A stretch of DNA of 64,000 nucleotides from Oscillospiraceae bacterium (GTDB lineage Bacteria > Bacillota > Clostridia > Oscillospirales > Oscillospiraceae): NCBI GenBank assembly GCA_017548065.1, contig JAFYNQ010000070.1:1-64000 (forward strand). The letters run 5' to 3'. Under the pieces are notes generated by a model, which worked only from the letters and a program-made list of their open reading frames with translations, ran no database searches and had not been told where the DNA came from. The translations under genes were made by a program, and so were the position numbers. Below are positions 16,643 through 25,663 of the stretch, one piece after another (the stretch's first letter is position 1; every line of letters starts with the position of its first letter).

Positions 16643-17818
16643 TTACAGATGCAGTATGCCGTTGGCACTGCTGCAGATATGTACAGAGTATTTACCTTCC
16701 AGCAGAGGGAATTCCTTCAGGTACTGCTCCGTTACCTGACGGGTGATAGACTCCTCCCAGGCAGGATCGATCAGCGCCATACAGCAACCCTTGAAGCCGG
16801 CGCCGGAGAAGCGGCCGCCGTAGATGCCGTCGGTGCGGGTCATGATCTCGTAAAGCGCTTTCAACTCGGGAGAGCCGGTCTCGTAGTTGTAGATGGAAGA
16901 GTGACCGCTTTCAAAGGAAAGCTTGCCGTAGGCTTCAAGATCGCCTTTTCGCCAGGCCTCAGCACCCTGCTGTACACGGAAGTACTCGCTGAACCAATGC
17001 TCCGCACGCTTGGCAAAATTCTCGGGCAGGCGATCTTTGTACTGCAGATAGACCTCGTAAGGCACGTCACGCAGATAAGCGTCATTGTACTTGCCGTATT
17101 CCATACCGGCATGGGCCATCAGGGAATAGGCAGCGCTCTTGCACTCGTCCACACGCATGTTGAACTTGGAGCCTGCCAAAGAGCGCTCAATGCCGGAGAA
17201 GAAAATGGCGATCTTGTAGGGCTTCATGTTTTCGTTGGTGGGGATCAGCTCATAGCTGTCATCCTTGGTGTCCAGATACAGCAGGTGATCCTTTTGGGAA
17301 TATACCTCGCAGGACTGATCCAGCTTGCCGCAGGAGACACCCACATATTTGTTTTCTGCAGCCAGGGCAGTCATGATCAGCTCATGACCGGTCAGCTCCA
17401 GGTTGTTTACTTTGCAAAGGGCGGAGAGGAAGGCCAGGATCACAGCCGCAGAGGAGGACAGACCGCCAATAGGCAGTGTGCCTTCAATGACACCTGAAAG
17501 ACCGACCTTCAAGGGATGCTTCTGCGCCAACATCAGGGTAGCGCCACGCAGATAGTCCGCCCAGTCATTTTCTTTGACCTCAGGGACAGCACTTACGTGC
17601 CATTGGGCACGCTTGGGAAATTGCAGAGAAACCAGCTCTACCACACCGTTCTGCTTGGGGTGGTAAGCAATGTGGATGCCCTTGTCAATGGCAAGACCGG
17701 TGATCTTGCCCAGCTGGTGGTCAGAATGTGCGCCCAGGGGGCAGACACGGTAGGGACAAAAGGCGATGCCTGCCGGCTCACGGTTATAGATGGACTCAAA
17801 TTTTTCTACACACTTCAT
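16643..17818 (-). CDS. GHMP sugar kinase resembling galacturonokinase
   Basis: A 391-residue GHMP kinase. Motif 1 is PYRVCPLGAHSDHQ at 22-35, in place of the PGRVNLIGEHTDY of galactokinases. Motif 2 is GGLSSSAAV at 118-126, and motif 3 is GGRFSGAGFKGCC at 334-346. From memory, plant galacturonokinase shares PYRICPLGAH-DHQ, the RVSEC-AA and AKRAEH-FSE-RV blocks and GARFSGAGFRGCC, so this is closer to a uronic acid kinase than to GalK. It would phosphorylate galacturonate (or a related sugar) at C1. The start at 17818 has AGGAGA upstream. The neighbouring nucleotidyltransferase gene suggests a salvage pair. Confidence 0.8.
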   Translation of the reverse strand: MKCVEKFESIYNREPAGIAFCPYRVCPLGAHSDHQLGKITGLAIDKGIHIAYHPKQNGVVELVSLQFPKRAQWHVSAVPEVKENDWADYLRGATLMLAQKHPLKVGLSGVIEGTLPIGGLSSSAAVILAFLSALCKVNNLELTGHELIMTALAAENKYVGVSCGKLDQSCEVYSQKDHLLYLDTKDDSYELIPTNENMKPYKIAIFFSGIERSLAGSKFNMRVDECKSAAYSLMAHAGMEYGKYNDAYLRDVPYEVYLQYKDRLPENFAKRAEHWFSEYFRVQQGAEAWRKGDLEAYGKLSFESGHSSIYNYETGSPELKALYEIMTRTDGIYGGRFSGAGFKGCCMALIDPAWEESITRQVTEQYLKEFPLLEGKYSVHICSSANGILHL

Positions 17819-17829
17819 GATAAGTCTCC

Positions 17830-18987
17830 TTATTGCAGCTGCAGATAATTTAGTAATACGGATGCTGTCTCTTTCTGTTCCGGCGTTACACCGGCATTGG
17901 TTTGCAGCTCTTCCATGCTTCGGGTAGCACCGCCGCAAAACAGCAGCTTACACCACCGCACCACCTGATAAAGGGGGAAGAGCAACTTGTGTTTTTGGAG
18001 AATGGGGTAGTGATATTGCAAAATGCCGTAGGGCAGGAAGATGCGGGACAGTGCATAGCGCAGCTTTCCGCCCCGACGGGACTGGTTGATGGAAACACGG
18101 TTTTGCAACGTTCCAAAGTTACCGCCGGAGAGAATGAACTGCCCCAAAAGCGTTGTCATGTCATCGGCCTGCGCACTGTCAAACCAGTGACGGCTCAAGG
18201 CTTCTGCTGCCTGGGCAAAGGGAAGCATGCCGCCCCGGGCAAGCAAGGCTTCCCGTTGGGTGCGGTCATGGGGGACACAGTTTTCCAAGACCCAGATATC
18301 CATGAATACACGGATGCCGCAGCCGCCGCCCAAGAAATGCTTTGCAGCGTGGGCAATGTGATAGTAATAAAACAGCGCATCGGGAAGCTGCAGCTGATAG
18401 GTATGGCCGGTAGCCGGGGTCGCCTGCTCCCAAACAGCGCCCATGACCTGGGCAGCCGCCGGGGAGATGAAATCCTCAATGGTGGAATAGTGCAGCTCCA
18501 GATATACTTGCTGGGGAGAACGGAAGGCAACATCGTGGGAGGAGGTTTTGCAATAGGTGTAACCAAGGTTTTCTGTTAAAATCCGGGTAGCACGCTCCAG
18601 ATTCTCCTGATGGACCAAAATGTCCAGGTCGCTGCTGGTGCGCAGCCAGGGCTGGGGGTAATAGGCACGGAGGATAAGTCCCTTCAAGGGGATGAAGGGA
18701 ATGGCAGCCTCCTCAAAAGCGGCGGAAAGCTGGGTAAATACCTGCTCCTGCTGTACCTGTCGCAAAAAGGCGGACATGGCAGTTTTTTTGCAGGTCTCCA
18801 GGATCTCACTGGCCGGCAGCGCCATGCCGGCCACAGCCTGCCCCACCAGGTGGGCAAGGTCATGGGGCTTGGCAAGGGCATAGGCAGCATCCAAAGCTTC
18901 TTCCGTGCAGGCGACGGCAAGACCCTCAGAGGACTTGCCGCAGATAACTGCTTGCAGCAGCGAAAATAGCAACGCCTCTGAATCCAT
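17830..18987 (-). CDS. NTP_transf_5 family nucleotidyltransferase-like protein
   Basis: A 385-residue protein of the uncharacterised nucleotidyltransferase family often found in surface-polysaccharide clusters. The LKGLILRAYY (101-110) and RTSSDLDILV (116-125) segments give the nucleotidyltransferase-type Asp 120 and Asp 122 pair; the rest is mainly helical. The reaction catalysed by this family is not established to my knowledge. It lies between the acyltransferase and kinase genes of the glycan operon with gaps of 43 and 11 bases. Possible role: transferring a nucleotide or sugar in glycan modification (inference). Confidence 0.75.
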   Translation of the reverse strand: MDSEALLFSLLQAVICGKSSEGLAVACTEEALDAAYALAKPHDLAHLVGQAVAGMALPASEILETCKKTAMSAFLRQVQQEQVFTQLSAAFEEAAIPFIPLKGLILRAYYPQPWLRTSSDLDILVHQENLERATRILTENLGYTYCKTSSHDVAFRSPQQVYLELHYSTIEDFISPAAAQVMGAVWEQATPATGHTYQLQLPDALFYYYHIAHAAKHFLGGGCGIRVFMDIWVLENCVPHDRTQREALLARGGMLPFAQAAEALSRHWFDSAQADDMTTLLGQFILSGGNFGTLQNRVSINQSRRGGKLRYALSRIFLPYGILQYHYPILQKHKLLFPLYQVVRWCKLLFCGGATRSMEELQTNAGVTPEQKETASVLLNYLQLQ

Positions 18988-19030
18988 AACCGCCCTCCTT
19001 AATTGCAGATTTTAAATGTAGAACAGGGGA

Positions 19031-19645
19031 TCAGCCGGCAGACTCTTCTGCTGCCAGACGACGCAGGAACTCTTCCTCGCCGCACCAGATATCCTTTTCC
19101 TTCTCAGGATCGGACATGGGAACGGGATTGTTGATGTAATGACCGGTTGCGTTGTACTTGCGCTTGATGATGCAGGGGTTGCCGAAAACAACGCTATGGG
19201 AGGGGACGCTGCAGTTGACGTAGGTGTTGGGAGCGATCAGAACATCGTCGCCAATGGTAACATTGCCCACGATTGTGGAGCCCATACCCAGCCACACGTA
19301 GTTGCCGATGGTGGGGTAGCCCTTACGCTTGCCACGGTTTTCCTGACCAACGGAAGCACTCTTGTGGATGTTGCAGTTCTCACCGATGGTGGCACGGGGA
19401 TTGACACCGATACAGAAGGGGTGACCAACATACAGACCCTTGCCGATCTTGGTAGGCGCCCACATCTCAATGTGCAGCATGTAACGAAGTGCAGTGAAGA
19501 AGAAATGATACCATCTGCGGCTGAATGCATTCTTAGCAGTCTGCTCTCTGCGGAACAGACGGAGGAACAGACGCAGAATAAAGTCGGATTTTCCGCCGTA
19601 ACGTGCAATGTCGGCTTCGTAAAGTTCTTTAAATTCTTTGTTCAT
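19031..19645 (-). CDS. Left-handed beta-helix acyltransferase (CysE-like)
   Basis: A 204-residue hexapeptide-repeat acetyltransferase. An N-terminal helical part (about residues 1-60) precedes repeats such as IGVNPRATIGENCNIHKSAS and VWLGMGSTIVGNVTIGDDVLIAPNTYV, and a C-terminal GNPCIIKRK tail. It resembles serine acetyltransferase and polysaccharide O/N-acetyltransferases. In this cluster it most likely acetylates a sugar of the surface glycan, but a CysE-like activity cannot be excluded. It starts 5 bases after the epimerase stop. Confidence 0.82.
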   Translation of the reverse strand: MNKEFKELYEADIARYGGKSDFILRLFLRLFRREQTAKNAFSRRWYHFFFTALRYMLHIEMWAPTKIGKGLYVGHPFCIGVNPRATIGENCNIHKSASVGQENRGKRKGYPTIGNYVWLGMGSTIVGNVTIGDDVLIAPNTYVNCSVPSHSVVFGNPCIIKRKYNATGHYINNPVPMSDPEKEKDIWCGEEEFLRRLAAEESAG

Positions 19646-19650
19646 AGCAA

Positions 19651-20718
19651 TTACACCTCATAAAAATCTTTATACCAACGGGCAAAGCGTCGCAGGCCTT
19701 CCCGCAAGGTCGTACTGGGTTTGAAGCCGAAGTCGCGCTCCAGGGCGCTGGTGTCGGCAAAGGTAACGGGGACGTCACCGGGCTGCATGGGCACAAGCTC
19801 TTTGTGGGCTTCAAAATCATAGTCTTCCGGCAGCACACCGGCAGCGATCAGCTCCTGCTGCAGGATATCCACAAAGTCCAGCAGGTTTTCGGGACTGGAG
19901 TTGCCGATGTTATACACCGCATAGGGCGGCTCGGGAAGACCGTCCTCGCCGGTCTTCTTCTCCGGCGCACCCTGCATCACACGCTTGACACCTTCCACAA
20001 TATCGTCCACGTAGGTGAAATCACGCTTGCAGTTGCCAAAGTTGAAGATCTGGATCACCTTGCCCTGGCGCAGCTTGTCCGTAAAGCCAAAGTAGGCCAT
20101 GTCAGGTCTGCCGGCAGGACCGTAGACGGTGAAGAAACGAAGTCCCGTGGAGGGGATGTTATACAGCTTGGAATAGGAATGCGCCAAAAGCTCGTTGCTC
20201 TTTTTTGTGGCGGCATAGAGAGATACGGGGTTGTCCACCTTGTCGTCGGTGGAGTAGGGGATCTTCTTGTTGCTGCCGTAGACGGAGCTGGAGCTGGCAT
20301 ATACCAGATGCTCCACCGGGTGGTTGCGGCAGGCTTCCAAAATGTTATAGAAGCCGATAATGTTGCTCTCAATATACACATCGGGGTTGGTGATGGAGTA
20401 GCGCACACCGGCCTGAGCAGCCAGGTTTACCACCACCGCAAAGCCGTATTTTTCAAAAAGGCTTTCCACCAGCGACTTGTCTGCAATGTTGCCACGGATA
20501 AATTCCCAACGGGATTCCGGGTGGCTGTCTGCAACCTTTTGGATTTCGTTCAGGCGGAATTCCTTAATGGAAACATCGTAGTAATCGTTGACATTGTCAA
20601 GACCGATCACCGTAATGGGAGAGACTGTCTTCATTAGCTCCATTACCAGATTGGCGCCAATAAAGCCCGCCGCACCGGTCACAAGAACCGTTTTGTTTTT
20701 TAAATCAATTTTCTGCAT
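19651..20718 (-). CDS. NAD-dependent UDP-sugar epimerase (UDP-glucuronate 4-epimerase-like)
   Basis: A 355-residue extended short-chain dehydrogenase. GAAGFIG at 15-21 binds NAD, SSSVYG starts at 143, and YAATK at 168-172 holds the catalytic Tyr 168 and Lys 172. LDNVNDYYDVSIKEFRL near 40-56 and AAQAGVRYSI-NP-Y near 100 are typical of UDP-glucuronate/UDP-GlcNAcA C4 epimerases. It would interconvert UDP-glucuronate and UDP-galacturonate. The start at 20718 follows GGAGG with 7 bases of spacing. It fits the uronic-acid theme of the kinase and nucleotidyltransferase at the end of the operon. Confidence 0.85.
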   Translation of the reverse strand: MQKIDLKNKTVLVTGAAGFIGANLVMELMKTVSPITVIGLDNVNDYYDVSIKEFRLNEIQKVADSHPESRWEFIRGNIADKSLVESLFEKYGFAVVVNLAAQAGVRYSITNPDVYIESNIIGFYNILEACRNHPVEHLVYASSSSVYGSNKKIPYSTDDKVDNPVSLYAATKKSNELLAHSYSKLYNIPSTGLRFFTVYGPAGRPDMAYFGFTDKLRQGKVIQIFNFGNCKRDFTYVDDIVEGVKRVMQGAPEKKTGEDGLPEPPYAVYNIGNSSPENLLDFVDILQQELIAAGVLPEDYDFEAHKELVPMQPGDVPVTFADTSALERDFGFKPSTTLREGLRRFARWYKDFYEV

Positions 20719-20783
20719 CTGTAAACCTCCGTTACGTTCGGTGTTGCACGCATTTTCGGAAAAGGGCGGCAAACCGGGACCGC

Positions 20784-22058
20784 TTATGCCAGGTACTGCT
20801 CGGCGGGGTATTTGGGGGAGATCATGTCATTGCCTTCGGTGTCCAGGATTCGGATGATCTCATGGGCACGGTTCACGGTGCTGACAAACTGCTCACGGGT
20901 GTCGCAGGAGAGAATGAAGCGGATGGCAACGTTAATGGCAGTGCCGTAAGAATCGATCACATCGCCAACATGGTGCAGCTGATGATAGCCGTAAACACCG
21001 GGCAGCTTCAGAATCTCTTCCACACCCTCAAAGGTGCCCACAGTACCCAGCTTCAGATCATAGTACAGAAGCGCAGAGAACTTGTTGGCAAAGGCCTTGT
21101 CAATCTTTTTAATATCCTCGGAGGTACCCATGCTGCCGGTGATGGCAAACTTAGTCAGCATGTTGGCGATGTTCACACCGCTGGCAGCCTCGGCCACACG
21201 CCAGTCCTGGGCGCCGCCCATACGCAGGGAGGGATCAAAGAAACGAAAAGCGCCGTTATCATAGAAGCCGGTGAGAGACATGGCACCGTTGCGGATGCCG
21301 ATATCCTTCAGCATGGCGATAACTCTGTCGTTGGTGGTCTCCACAAATTCCTTGTAGAAACGGGAGGGATAGGTGGAGGTGCCCATGTACACACGGGTGC
21401 CATCAGGCAGCACGCTGTCCCATACATCGCTCATGGAGGTGAAGGCAAATTCACCGTCGCAGGCTACGTATTTTACGCAAAACTCGGGGCAGCGGAGGAA
21501 TTTTTCAATGACCACTTCCTTGCGCTTGGAGAAGCTCAAAGCATATTCCACTGCCTTGGGCATTTCCTCGGCGCTGTAGGCAACGGCAATACCCTTGGAG
21601 GCACGACCGTCTGCAGGCTTGACCATAACGGGGTATTCCAGGCCGGCGTAGTCAGCCTCGGTCAATTCTCTGTCCATGTTGTACTTGGGGATAATGTCAA
21701 GACCGTGTTCCACACAGCACTTGGCGAACTTATCCTTGTTGGTCATAATATCGTACTGCTCATAGCCGGCCACACAAGGGAAGCCCAGCTTTTCGCAGAT
21801 CTGCTGATAATATTTCTGCGCCGGGTCAATGCAGTAGTTCATAACACCGTCCACACCGCGCTCACGGCACTTTGCTACAATGGCATCCACCTCGTCAATG
21901 GACAGCAGCCAGCTTTCGTCGGCATACTTCTTGGCAGGGGAGTCCGGCAGCCAGTCTGTGACTACCACATAGTAGCCCATGGCTTTGGCATCAATGACGA
22001 TCTCGTTCATGGCAGAAATCGCACCGATCATCAAAATCGCCTTTTTTCCGTTGATCAT
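20784..22058 (-). CDS. ATP-grasp carboligase-like enzyme
   Basis: A 424-residue ATP-grasp protein with an N-terminal Rossmann-like preATP-grasp domain (ILMIGAISAMNEIVIDAKAMG at 8-28) and an ATP-grasp fold of the carbamoyl-phosphate-synthase type: VMVKPADGRASKGI, IEKFLRCPEF and the metal-site region FRFFDPSLRMGG. Such enzymes make an amide, ester or peptide bond by an acyl phosphate. Its place in a glycan cluster suggests it attaches an amino acid or similar group to a sugar. Substrate unknown. The 65-base gap to the epimerase gene is the widest in this operon. Confidence 0.8.
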   Translation of the reverse strand: MINGKKAILMIGAISAMNEIVIDAKAMGYYVVVTDWLPDSPAKKYADESWLLSIDEVDAIVAKCRERGVDGVMNYCIDPAQKYYQQICEKLGFPCVAGYEQYDIMTNKDKFAKCCVEHGLDIIPKYNMDRELTEADYAGLEYPVMVKPADGRASKGIAVAYSAEEMPKAVEYALSFSKRKEVVIEKFLRCPEFCVKYVACDGEFAFTSMSDVWDSVLPDGTRVYMGTSTYPSRFYKEFVETTNDRVIAMLKDIGIRNGAMSLTGFYDNGAFRFFDPSLRMGGAQDWRVAEAASGVNIANMLTKFAITGSMGTSEDIKKIDKAFANKFSALLYYDLKLGTVGTFEGVEEILKLPGVYGYHQLHHVGDVIDSYGTAINVAIRFILSCDTREQFVSTVNRAHEIIRILDTEGNDMISPKYPAEQYLA

Positions 22059-22070
22059 AATGACACTTCC

Positions 22071-23525
22071 TTATTTCTTGCGTTTCTTTTTGAGCATACC
22101 CAGCAGAGTCTCACGAATGGCCTTGTAGCCGGGGAGAATGCCGGAGAAGATGAAGGCGCCGTAAAGGGCAGCGCAGAGGAACAGCTGGATACCCAGCAGC
22201 ACATACATGTTTATGGGCAGAAGAGAGACTGCACTGACGACCAGGAACAGCACACCGGCGCAAAGGGCGTAGGGAACAATGTCCAGCATGTATTCATGGG
22301 GACGGTAGCCAAACAGCTTGTTGTTGTAATAAGTATTTACCAGCAGGGAGAGAACACCGCCCACAGCAATGCTAAACAGCATGAGGTAGTAGTTGATGTT
22401 CACAAAGATCAGCACCAGTAAAATGGTAAGACCACGCTTGATCATTTCCAGCTTCAAAAACAGATCGGAACGGCCGGAAGCATTGATGGGCTGCATGTTG
22501 GCGTTGCTGATAACGTTCAGCGCCAGGGGAACACACATGATCTGGATCACGGGAACAGCGCCCAGCCACTTTGCGGTCAGCACGGTTTCCACCAAAGAAC
22601 CGGCGCAGGCGGCAAGACCTGCCATAATGGGCAGGATCATGGCGCAGGTGACGGAGATCAGGTTTCGGGTCTGCGCTTTCATTTTTGCCTTGTCGTCCTG
22701 ATATTTGGACATGGAGGAAAACATGACAGCAGAGGTCACCTGGGTGGCAACACGGTTAACGATGGCGGGAATGGAGTGGCCCTTGTTATAGTAGCCCAGG
22801 GTGGTGGAGTCATAGGCTTTGCCGATGATCCAGGCGAAGGCATCCTGATACAAAGTGCCGATCATCCAGCCGGCAAACAGCTTCCAGCTGTAGCTGAAAA
22901 GATTTTTAAAGCTTTCAAAGGAGAATTGGAGGGAGGGCTTCCACCGTGTGAGAACGGTGAGCATCAGCGCCTTGGTGAAATGCTGCGCCACCTGGGAGAT
23001 CACAAGACTCCATACACCAAAGCCGGTCAGCGCCAGCCAGACACCGGTAATTGCCTGCACGGCAACGGCGCAGAGGTTTGCCACAAGACTGGGCTTGAAG
23101 TCCAGCCGAGTTTTGCCGATGGTGATCTGAATGGAGGCAAAGGGGATCATCACCATGGAAAGGGAGAACACACGCAGATAGGTGGCAATCATGGGGTTCT
23201 CATAGAAATCTGCGATCAGGGGCGCTGCCAGGAAAATAGAGCCGTAGCAGAAAATGCCCACAAACAGCTCAATATAGAAAACGGTGCAGATATCCACCTG
23301 CTTAAAGGCTTTTCGCTGAACGATGGCAGAGCCGAGCCCGTTATTTACCAGGGTGTTGGCGATGTTGGTGAAGGTTGTGAGGATCGCCACAACGCCAAAG
23401 TCCTCCGGGAGCAGAATGCGAGCCAGTACCATTTGCAGCAGGAAGCTTGTTACCTGCATGGTGATGGATTCCACAGAACGGAGCATCAGTCCCTTTTTCG
23501 TTTTGGCAGAGACGTTTTCACTCAC
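22071..23525 (-). CDS. Polysaccharide flippase of the MOP superfamily (Wzx-like)
   Basis: A 484-residue polytopic membrane protein with about 13-14 hydrophobic segments; KKGLMLRSVESITMQVTSFLLQMVLARILLPEDFG at the N-terminus is typical of Wzx/TuaB-type lipid-linked oligosaccharide flippases. It would move glycan repeat units across the membrane. The start is placed at the GTG at 23525, whose GTGA overlaps the stop of the upstream glycosyltransferase; the longer reading from 23609 would lie inside that gene and lacks a site. The lysine-rich tail ends KKKRKK. Confidence 0.87.
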   Translation of the reverse strand: MSENVSAKTKKGLMLRSVESITMQVTSFLLQMVLARILLPEDFGVVAILTTFTNIANTLVNNGLGSAIVQRKAFKQVDICTVFYIELFVGIFCYGSIFLAAPLIADFYENPMIATYLRVFSLSMVMIPFASIQITIGKTRLDFKPSLVANLCAVAVQAITGVWLALTGFGVWSLVISQVAQHFTKALMLTVLTRWKPSLQFSFESFKNLFSYSWKLFAGWMIGTLYQDAFAWIIGKAYDSTTLGYYNKGHSIPAIVNRVATQVTSAVMFSSMSKYQDDKAKMKAQTRNLISVTCAMILPIMAGLAACAGSLVETVLTAKWLGAVPVIQIMCVPLALNVISNANMQPINASGRSDLFLKLEMIKRGLTILLVLIFVNINYYLMLFSIAVGGVLSLLVNTYYNNKLFGYRPHEYMLDIVPYALCAGVLFLVVSAVSLLPINMYVLLGIQLFLCAALYGAFIFSGILPGYKAIRETLLGMLKKKRKK

Positions 23526-24496
23526 AGCTTCACGACCTTTCGGGACAGCTTTCTGCCCAGCTTGTGAAGAAGGTTGCGCCAGGTTTTCTGAATGCAGCGG
23601 CTGTAGCACAGAAGACGAAGCTTCAGGGGCATTTCTTTTAACAGTGCCTTCATGTCTGCTTTGTCAATCTCCAGATTGCCGCTGAGACCGGAGCGGAGCA
23701 TTGCGCCCACGCGGTTTGCCTTCAAAGGTGTGAAATCGTGCTTGCCGTCAAAGTAAACGTTCAGGCTGTCCACAATGTTGAAATACATACGGGTGAAGTC
23801 CATGGCCTTCTTTTTCTGCTGGGCGCTGAAGCTGGTGGGGGTAGCCGCACCGCTTCTGTGTGCCAGGGTGATGGCAGACTCCATGTAAATATCGCCGTAG
23901 TCCAGCAAAAGGGCATGGGTCAGCACGTCGCCCATAGTGGGGGCAGAGAAACGAAGCTTCACGTAACGCTCGTCGGTGTAAGGAATGATGTTGCGATGCA
24001 CCATAGTGCTGCCGTGGGAGGGCAGACCGTAGCGGAGATAGTCCTTTAGACGATAGCGCTTGTTCAGCTGCCAGCTCATCAGCTGCACTCTGGGATTCTT
24101 GCCCTCAACGTTGACGTTTACATAGTTGGCAGCAATGCCCACGTATTCGGGATGGGCTTCCAAAAAGTCAACCTGCCGCTGCAGCTTGTTCTCGTCGATC
24201 CAAAAATCATCGCTTTCGCAGGTGGCGATATATTTGCCACGGCAGTGGAGCTTGATGTTGTGGTTATTCCGTGCAGCACCCACATTTTCGTCATTGAGAA
24301 GCAATGTGAAAATATCGGGATACTTTTCCTTGTATTCCAGCAGGATCTCACGGGTTCCGTCATTGGAGAAATCCTCGCCGACCACGATCTCGTAGCGGAA
24401 ATTTACCTTCTGTGCCAGCAGACTGTCCAGGCACTTGCGCACATAGGGACCGTGCTTATAGGAGAGAACGGAAATACTTACTTTGATATCATCCAT
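23522..24496 (-). CDS. Family 2 glycosyltransferase
   Basis: A 324-residue GT-A glycosyltransferase. It begins VSISVLSYKHGPYVRKCLDSLL, has the nucleotide-binding VGEDFSNDGTREI, and the metal-binding acidic motif CESDDFW. GT2 enzymes build glycan chains from NDP-sugars at the membrane. No membrane segment is evident. The start at 24496 (ATG) or 24505 (GTG) is uncertain; neither has a strong ribosome site. It is translationally coupled to the flippase downstream. Confidence 0.87.
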   Translation of the reverse strand: MDDIKVSISVLSYKHGPYVRKCLDSLLAQKVNFRYEIVVGEDFSNDGTREILLEYKEKYPDIFTLLLNDENVGAARNNHNIKLHCRGKYIATCESDDFWIDENKLQRQVDFLEAHPEYVGIAANYVNVNVEGKNPRVQLMSWQLNKRYRLKDYLRYGLPSHGSTMVHRNIIPYTDERYVKLRFSAPTMGDVLTHALLLDYGDIYMESAITLAHRSGAATPTSFSAQQKKKAMDFTRMYFNIVDSLNVYFDGKHDFTPLKANRVGAMLRSGLSGNLEIDKADMKALLKEMPLKLRLLCYSRCIQKTWRNLLHKLGRKLSRKVVKL

Positions 24497-24522
24497 ATAT
24501 GACACACTTCTTTCTGACGTAA

Positions 24523-25650
24523 TTATCTTCTGCTTTTTAAGTAGGTGATGAGGAGCTCACGGTGGGCTTCGCAGCGCACATAGTTTTCAATGGCCATGCG
24601 GTAGAGCTTCACATAGCGCTTGTTGTTGCGGCGCTTGCGAAGCTTGTCGCCCATGAGCTTGTTGAACAGACGGAACAGCTTGCCATCGCTGCCGCCCAGC
24701 ACGGTGAGGTAATCCTGCCCCATAGTCTTTGCAAAGCGGACATAGTTTTCCTGCAGGAACTTGGGGTCGGTGATCTCCTGGCTGCGTGCTTTGAATTGGG
24801 AGAGAATGGTCTCAGCATCCTCGCCCTCTGCCATGCGCACCACATTGTCCTGCTTGCGCAGGGGAATGTAGGAAACTTCAAAATCATCACCCAGCTGCAC
24901 CAAAAGACCGGTCTGCCAATGCTCACGGGTGCTGTGATCAAAGAGGAAATTGCCCTGACCGTAGACGATCGTGCCATGGAGGAACTTTTCCTCACAGCCG
25001 ATGCAGTGGCTGTGCTGACACAGAACCAGGTCTGCGCCCTTTTCCACCAGCTTCCGGCAGGTTTTCTGCAGCAGGGGAGAGGGGTAGCGGTAATGCTCTT
25101 TGCCACCGTGATACAAAACGATCACATAGTCACACTGCGCCTTTAAGGCGGCAACATGGTCGGGAGCTTCCAGGGCATCAAAGGGATTGGCGCCGGGGGT
25201 ATCTTCCGTTGCAATGGAGAATTCGTTTTCGGCGCAGGCATAAATGCCTACACGCTTGCCGCAAATTTCGGCAATAAACGGCTTGGCGGCAGCCTCCAGG
25301 CAATCGCCACCACCCACATGGGCAATGGAAGCGTTATCCAAAGCAGACAAGGTGGAGGCAAAGCCCTCTGCACCCTGGTCCATAATGTGATTGTTGGAAA
25401 CCGTCAGGCAGTCCACCTGCAGTGCGGTGTAGCCGGCAATGGCGGCGGTGGGTGCGATCAAAGCAGGGCCGGCTTTCTCAATGGGAGTTGCTTTGTCAGC
25501 AAGGGGGACTTCCAGGTTGAAAATGCGGTAATCTGCGTCTGCAAGTGCAGCCTGCAGCTTCTCGCCCACCAAGGCTGCGGCATCCCCTGCGGCAAACAGA
25601 GAAGCGTTGGTGTCGGTGGGTACCAGGTCAGCGCCAATCAAAATTTTCAT
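24523..25650 (-). CDS. CapA/PgsA-like protein
   Basis: A 375-residue protein of the CapA family with a metallophosphatase-like fold. Motifs include GADLVPT near the start, FNLEVPL (about 44-50), SNNHIMDQG (about 84-92), a YHGGKEHYRYPS block, and CQHSHCIGCEEKFLHGTIVYGQGNF. CapA/PgsA is required for poly-gamma-glutamate capsules in Bacillus, though its exact reaction there is not settled. No signal peptide or anchor is visible here, so it may be cytoplasmic. It lies in the glycan operon between a GT2 gene and the TupA-like ATP-grasp gene. Confidence 0.83.
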   Translation of the reverse strand: MKILIGADLVPTDTNASLFAAGDAAALVGEKLQAALADADYRIFNLEVPLADKATPIEKAGPALIAPTAAIAGYTALQVDCLTVSNNHIMDQGAEGFASTLSALDNASIAHVGGGDCLEAAAKPFIAEICGKRVGIYACAENEFSIATEDTPGANPFDALEAPDHVAALKAQCDYVIVLYHGGKEHYRYPSPLLQKTCRKLVEKGADLVLCQHSHCIGCEEKFLHGTIVYGQGNFLFDHSTREHWQTGLLVQLGDDFEVSYIPLRKQDNVVRMAEGEDAETILSQFKARSQEITDPKFLQENYVRFAKTMGQDYLTVLGGSDGKLFRLFNKLMGDKLRKRRNNKRYVKLYRMAIENYVRCEAHRELLITYLKSRR

Positions 25651-25663
25651 AATTCAATACTCC

